Source of the DNA: Clostridia bacterium | GTDB lineage: Bacteria > Bacillota > Clostridia > Christensenellales > Borkfalkiaceae | Length of the DNA: 36,500 bases | Assembly (NCBI GenBank): GCA_017457215.1 | Contig: JAFTHU010000012.1 | Location: 1-36,500, forward strand | Direction of reading: 5' to 3' | Shown: positions 33,849 through 36,500 of the stretch, piece after piece | How the letters are laid out: the number at the start of each line of letters is the position of its first letter | Position numbering within the stretch: position 1 is the stretch's first letter | Notes under the pieces: model-generated | Seen by the model: the letters and a program-made list of their open reading frames with translations, nothing else | Databases searched by the model: none | Told to the model about the DNA's origin: nothing | Program-made: the position numbers and the translations under genes

Positions 33849-36500
33849 TTAGGCATTATAGCCGCAACGTACGTTCGCATAGTAGACCGTGCTGCTTGCC
33901 GCAGTGGTATTGATACAGATTGCGTTCATCGTTTCCGTGACGCCTGCGTTTTCAGTCGTCGCTTCGTTTTCCACGTTTGCGATGGACATACGTACCGTAT
34001 AAACGGTATTCGTTTTCCAAGCACCAACGCTAGAGGTAACGTCCACGCCGTTTTCAAAAATCGTTATCGTTCTATCACCTTGCCATACACCAGAGCCATT
34101 TGCGCTTAACGATACGCCGTTCGTCTTCAAGCTATAGTTACCAGCGTTAACGTTTCTACCGTTATACGTCCATATGCTAAATCCCGTTACAGAACTATTC
34201 GCGTCGATAACAAAATCGAATTCAAAGTAATCTGCTGCGGTATCTGCAACAGCAAGATATAATCTATCCGTCCAACTGCTTGCAGACGTATGCGTATAAA
34301 CCGTCGTACCTTGCTCAAAGCCTAACACACTCGCATCGCCCTGATAATACGGCAATACTTCAGAATTAAATTCAAGCAACATTTCCTCTTCATCAAGGGA
34401 CTCATATCCCGCAATATAAACCTGTGCGTTTTCACCGCCGAAGCCAAATCGCAATTGAGTACTTGTAACGTTGTAAATCTTCAGAATATAAATCTTGCCC
34501 GTTTCAAGAGTTTCAGAAGGAGCTACTCCGTTTTCATCAAATAAAGTAGCACTCATCAGATATTTCTCTTTAGCACCTGTACCCAACGAAACCACGCCTG
34601 CTTTCGAAATAGTGAACATGTGCATATTACTATACGTATCATCGCCATACATATGAATGTATGTATCAGCCGTCAACGCCGTACCAAGAGAGAAACGTAT
34701 GATAACCGTCTTCGCTTTGTTATCAGCATTGTCAAGATTTAAAAGCAATCCGTTATTCCAAGACGTACTTGTCGTATGAGCACCAACATATTCATACACC
34801 ATCGAATTAGCATCAAATCCAATTGCTTCCTTATCGCCTGTGTAAACATTAAGCGTGCCCGAAGGCGCACCGCTTACAGTAGCAGGCGACATATCAGTAA
34901 TAGCTAAATGTGAAATTGGCGTCTTGCCGAAAGATACTACGCCGTCGGAGTTCACGCTCCAAACAGAGCTGAAACCATTAGCAGCGGTAATATCTTTGGT
35001 ATCCATCGTATCCCAATCGCTTACCTTGGTAACGCCTGCTTTTTGCGTGCTGTCTACTTGAATGCTGTCAACGGTATCAATAGCCGTAATTACGTACGAA
35101 TTAGAAACTTTTCCGCTTGGCTGATTCCAAGTAATCAAACCGCTAATCCAGTTTGCAGGCACTTCAATACCTGCGCTTCTGGTAACCCTTACAATACTGT
35201 TTTCTACCGTGCCTGCGTTCTGGCGAACAAGGCCTGCACCGTCCATCCAGTCCATAGCTTCCGTCTGCGCGTCTCCTCTCGTCGATAACGTAGCGATATT
35301 GAAATCTACGTAAACGTTGCTTACCGTACCGTAATTGCAAACTACAAGACCGCGGTCATACGAACCGCCACTCGTATTCAAATCTGCAATTTCAAAACGG
35401 ATATTCTTTAACGTACCGTAGTTGTTCACGATAAACGCGGGCTTATAACCGCCTTCATTCCCCACATAGCTAGCCAGTGTCGTATTTACGATGCCGTAAC
35501 CGTTACCGTCAATCGTACCCGTGAAATCACCTTTAATCCAAGCCAACGTTAAGCCGTTCATATTCAAATCGGAGGTAAGAACGTAGCTTGCCGACATATT
35601 AGATTGGATAATATTCCTCAACGCCGTAGGATTTGCCACGTTGGAGCTGTTGAGTTTTACTCTGCTGTCGATAAAGACAGGAAGCGTAACCTCGCCGCCG
35701 TCGTAAGCAAGGATAAATTCTGCGTCGTTGTAATCGCTTTCCACAAATTGAGCTGTAGAAATTGCCAAAGAAGTACCGCTAACCGTTCCGTTGAAAATTT
35801 CCACTTCGTTGTAACGTACGGAAACCGTCTTGCCGTTGAGGATATCGTACGCTTCGCTGATATCCAACGCTACCGTATCCGCTTTTTCAACAGCCGTACC
35901 GTTGACAGCATAAATGCCGTCAACCGTTACTCTGTTTTCCATAGTTGTGAACGCAATCGAGTTCCAATAAGGAACACCGTCTACAATCGTCCAATATGCG
36001 GTATCCCACGTAGCCATTTCTGCTTGTGCCGCTTCGTCCGCCGCAAGTGCGTCCTTGCCCAAGAATACGCCGTATACACTACCTGCAAGCGCGCCGTCTT
36101 GACCTACAACTTTCGGTACAAGGTTAACAGCCGCATTAGCGTGATTATCTACAACAGCATACGCGCCTTGATACGTACCCATTGCCTGCGTACCGTCTTT
36201 ACTGTTACCGCCGAGCGCATAGAATTGCGACGTTGCATATATTTTAGAATTGTTTGCTCCGTATGTTGCGCCTTCGATATTTACGTAAACGTCTTTTATG
36301 GTAGGACCGTAACCGTCATCCGCATTTGTACGGTTCGTTCTAAACAATACACCGTGCGTAGCGGTTACTGCGTGTGTAAATTGCACATAGATATTTTCCA
36401 TCGTACCCGATGCCATCGCTGTAAGGAAACCGCCGATGTTGGCAATATTTGATTTTGCATTGGTGAAACCAACGTTACGAATGATACCGTTTACGTTCAA
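33849..36500 (-). CDS. Large secreted beta-helix-type surface protein, C-terminal part (5' end outside window)
   Basis: The frame is open to the window edge, so 883 residues of a longer protein are visible and its signal peptide is not. Residues 1-100 and about 300-490 hold repeated Gly-rich strands such as Gly-Thr-Ile-Asp-Gly-Asn-Gly-Tyr-Gly and Gly-Thr-Val-Ser-Asn-Val-Tyr-Val. These resemble GLUG-type or right-handed beta-helix repeats of adhesins and surface enzymes. Two similar 166-residue modules follow (552-717 and 718-883). Each starts with Tyr-x-Gly-Asp and has a Ser-Trp stretch, probably carbohydrate-binding or lectin-like sandwiches. There is no LPXTG, no membrane anchor and no S-layer domain at the C-terminus, so it is likely released or anchored by the missing part. 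Codon usage looks like that of its neighbours. Confidence 0.75.
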   Translation of the reverse strand: MNVNGIIRNVGFTNAKSNIANIGGFLTAMASGTMENIYVQFTHAVTATHGVLFRTNRTNADDGYGPTIKDVYVNIEGATYGANNSKIYATSQFYALGGNSKDGTQAMGTYQGAYAVVDNHANAAVNLVPKVVGQDGALAGSVYGVFLGKDALAADEAAQAEMATWDTAYWTIVDGVPYWNSIAFTTMENRVTVDGIYAVNGTAVEKADTVALDISEAYDILNGKTVSVRYNEVEIFNGTVSGTSLAISTAQFVESDYNDAEFILAYDGGEVTLPVFIDSRVKLNSSNVANPTALRNIIQSNMSASYVLTSDLNMNGLTLAWIKGDFTGTIDGNGYGIVNTTLASYVGNEGGYKPAFIVNNYGTLKNIRFEIADLNTSGGSYDRGLVVCNYGTVSNVYVDFNIATLSTRGDAQTEAMDWMDGAGLVRQNAGTVENSIVRVTRSAGIEVPANWISGLITWNQPSGKVSNSYVITAIDTVDSIQVDSTQKAGVTKVSDWDTMDTKDITAANGFSSVWSVNSDGVVSFGKTPISHLAITDMSPATVSGAPSGTLNVYTGDKEAIGFDANSMVYEYVGAHTTSTSWNNGLLLNLDNADNKAKTVIIRFSLGTALTADTYIHMYGDDTYSNMHMFTISKAGVVSLGTGAKEKYLMSATLFDENGVAPSETLETGKIYILKIYNVTSTQLRFGFGGENAQVYIAGYESLDEEEMLLEFNSEVLPYYQGDASVLGFEQGTTVYTHTSASSWTDRLYLAVADTAADYFEFDFVIDANSSVTGFSIWTYNGRNVNAGNYSLKTNGVSLSANGSGVWQGDRTITIFENGVDVTSSVGAWKTNTVYTVRMSIANVENEATTENAGVTETMNAICINTTAASSTVYYANVRCGYNA
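33852..34847 (-). repeat. Tandem pair of 166-residue modules in the beta-helix protein
   Basis: 34350-34847 and 33852-34349 code for two modules of exactly equal length. They share Tyr-x-Gly-Asp, Gly-Phe-x-x-x-x-x-Val-Tyr, a Ser-Trp-x-x-x-Leu stretch and a Gly-Lys-Ile-Tyr/Asn-Thr-Val-Tyr pair at similar spacing. Identity is low elsewhere, so the duplication is old. Confidence 0.65.

Noticed and set aside
35604-36452. Plus-strand frame of 282 codons
   Set aside because: It is antisense to the beta-helix protein; the composition is typical of a shadow frame.

Overview
The window looks like part of the chromosome of an uncultured anaerobic Firmicute of the Clostridia. A Christensenellales-like gut lineage is my inference from style, not a test. 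Supporting signs are strong AGGAGG-type ribosome binding sites, sigma-A promoters with TATAAT boxes, Ser/Glu-rich lipoproteins without an outer-membrane signature, a fused single-chain PurL, and DUF4127 and ADP-ribosylglycohydrolase family genes next to sugar enzymes. No rRNA, tRNA, CRISPR array, transposase or phage gene was seen.

Layout. 1-3.9 kb: the 3' end of a polysaccharide pyruvyl transferase-like gene and a GxDLY/SGNH esterase (both +), then a divergent pair, an EamA-type exporter (-) and a LysR regulator (+). Their promoters overlap, and a perfect 17-bp interrupted palindrome lies at the regulator's transcription start. 3.9-4.8 kb: a monocistronic lipoprotein. 4.9-17.3 kb: one long minus-strand transcription unit with a sigma-A promoter at about 17.27 kb and a terminator at 4.9 kb. 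In order of transcription it encodes a three-helix membrane protein, a MoxR AAA+ ATPase, a DUF58 protein, a BatA-like VWA membrane protein, a membrane protein with two VWA domains, a lipoprotein, and a surface protein with a long Ser-Glu repeat stalk and a Cys-containing C-terminal membrane anchor. Several of these genes overlap by ATGA, and the unit carries four MIDAS motifs in all.

17.3-27.4 kb: the purine operon purE-purF-purM-purN-purD-purL, followed by a CpsB/YwqE-type PHP phosphatase and a small DUF1858 redox protein. It is transcribed from one strong promoter at about 27.38 kb through a leader of roughly 315 nt that ends in an intrinsic terminator just before purE, which implies attenuation. 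The encoded PurF lacks the catalytic N-terminal cysteine of its glutaminase domain and the oxyanion Asn, while its PRPP site and Fe-S cysteines are intact.

27.5-33.7 kb: a carbohydrate-processing group (sialate-O-acetylesterase-like esterase, DUF4127, N-acylglucosamine 2-epimerase family, ADP-ribosylglycohydrolase family, sugar isomerase family) in three transcription units. 33.8 kb to the end: the C-terminal 884 codons of a very large secreted beta-helix-type protein whose last 332 residues are a tandem pair of 166-residue modules.

The items most worth a second look are the cysteine-less PurF, the attenuated purine leader, the MoxR/multi-VWA/surface-stalk operon, and the carbohydrate group that includes DUF4127 and an ADP-ribosylglycohydrolase with an extra C-terminal domain.
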